A stretch of 5,226 nt of DNA from contig JAITTM010000109.1 in assembly GCA_031286975.1 (NCBI GenBank), positions 1-5,226 on the forward strand, given 5' to 3'. Both the position numbers and the translations under genes were made by a program. Below the pieces are notes generated by a model. It did not search any database and had not been told where the DNA came from. It was given only the letters and a program-made list of their open reading frames with translations. Of this stretch, positions 4,491-5,226 are shown piece after piece. The DNA comes from Coriobacteriales bacterium (GTDB lineage: Bacteria; Actinomycetota; Coriobacteriia; Coriobacteriales; UBA8131). Each line of letters opens with the position of its first letter. Position 1 is the first letter of the stretch.

Positions 4491-5226
4491 ATGCTGACAG
4501 AACGTATCCAATCGCTGGTTATGCGTACGCTTAATGAGCGCTACCTGAGCCTTAAACCCACCACAGACACGCAGGTGCCGGCACCCAGGCCGGGGCAGGC
4601 GTACATGCTCTACGCGCACGTGCCTTTTTGCGAGCAGCTCTGCCCTTATTGCTCGTTTAACCGGTTTCCCTTTGCGCCGCAACGTGCGCTGCCCTACTTC
4701 AAGAACCTGCGCGCGGAGATGCAGATGCTCAAGCGCATGGGCTACGACTTCAAAGCGCTTTATATCGGCGGCGGCACGCCCACCGTCATGGTTGACGAGC
4801 TTTGTGCCACCATCGATCTGGCACGCGAGCTCTTTGGCATCAAGGAGGTCAGCTGCGAGACCAATCCCAACCACCTGGTTCCCAGCGTGCTGGAGCAGCT
4901 GGTGGGGCGTGTGCAGCGCTTGAGCGTGGGCGTGCAGAGCTTTGACGATGGGCTTCTTTGCAAGATGGAGCGCTATGAGAAGTACGGTTCGAGCATGGAG
5001 ATGCTGGGGCGGCTGCAAGAGGTTAACGGTATGTTCGCCAATCTCAACGTCGATATGATATTCAACTTTCCCAGCCAGACCGAGGAGATGCTCATCCACG
5101 ACCTCGCCTGCGTGCTCGAGAGCGGTGCGAGCCAAACTACTTTCTATCCGCTTATGGCCTCGCCCGCGGTGGAGTGCTCGCTGGCAGCCACAGTGGGCCG
5201 CGTCGATTACCGCCGCGAGGAGCGCT
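4491..5226 (+). CDS. HemW/HemN-like radical SAM protein (3' partial)
   Basis: The frame runs open from ATG 4491 to the window end, giving 245 complete codons. GGAG at 4478-4481, nine bases upstream, supports the start. The radical SAM cluster motif CEQLCPYC (Cys47, Cys51, Cys54) follows YMLYAHVPF. Further family segments are YIGGGTPT (91-98), the SAM-binding GGGTP loop; SCETNPNHL (121-129); LSVGVQSFDD (144-153); and NVDMIFNFPSQT (186-197), equivalent to the NIDLIxGLPGQT stretch of HemW. The extra cysteine that E. coli HemN has two residues after the third is absent here (Phe56), which argues against a true HemN oxygen-independent coproporphyrinogen III oxidase and towards HemW-like or related heme-handling enzymes. 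About 36 residues precede the core, more than in typical HemW. The exact reaction is unknown. The C-terminal half that would help classify it is off-window. Confidence 0.88.
   Translation, partial: MLTERIQSLVMRTLNERYLSLKPTTDTQVPAPRPGQAYMLYAHVPFCEQLCPYCSFNRFPFAPQRALPYFKNLRAEMQMLKRMGYDFKALYIGGGTPTVMVDELCATIDLARELFGIKEVSCETNPNHLVPSVLEQLVGRVQRLSVGVQSFDDGLLCKMERYEKYGSSMEMLGRLQEVNGMFANLNVDMIFNFPSQTEEMLIHDLACVLESGASQTTFYPLMASPAVECSLAATVGRVDYRREER

Noticed and set aside
4410..5135. Minus-strand open frame (241 codons) opposite the radical SAM gene
   Set aside because: The plus-strand frame has the CxxxCxxC and GGGTPT motifs. The antisense product is His/Leu/Ala-rich with no family features.

Overview
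The window looks like an ordinary chromosomal stretch of a moderately GC-rich bacterium. The MetQ, MerR and radical SAM protein sequences resemble those of anaerobic gut or oral Actinobacteria of the class Coriobacteriia (Olsenella/Atopobium/Collinsella-like). This placement rests on general sequence resemblance and codon composition only, with no database search. I see no rRNA, tRNA, insertion sequence, phage gene, CRISPR array or integration site.

Positions 1-2394, plus strand: a D-methionine/L-methionine ABC importer operon in the order metN (ATPase, 5' end outside the window), metI (permease, overlapping metN by 8 bases) and metQ (lipoprotein substrate-binding protein). A 162-base gap with several small hairpins separates metI from metQ. 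A long GC-rich hairpin followed by a T run closes the operon. The visible MetN stops soon after its ATPase core and has no C-terminal NIL domain, so the usual feedback by intracellular methionine is probably absent or differs.

Positions 2395-3277, plus strand: a stand-alone MerR-family regulator with an N-terminal winged helix-turn-helix, a coiled-coil linker and a C-terminal GyrI-like (BmrR-type) ligand-binding domain. Its target is not obvious from the window.

Positions 3278-4413, minus strand: a HAD-superfamily type IIB phosphatase, convergent with the merR gene. All four HAD motifs are present. A glycine/serine/aspartate-rich insertion of about 40 residues lies between catalytic motif IV and the terminal helix and is encoded by a strikingly C-rich tract.

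Positions 4414-4490: a 77-base divergent promoter region centred on the perfect palindrome CAGTATACTG, which carries a TATACT -10-like hexamer on both strands.

Positions 4491-5226, plus strand: the first 245 codons of a HemW/HemN-like radical SAM protein that runs off the window.

The methionine importer is the only clear multi-gene functional unit. The remaining genes are single transcription units with no evident link to it. I did not find convincing evidence of a new multi-gene system; the findings are small structural or regulatory oddities.
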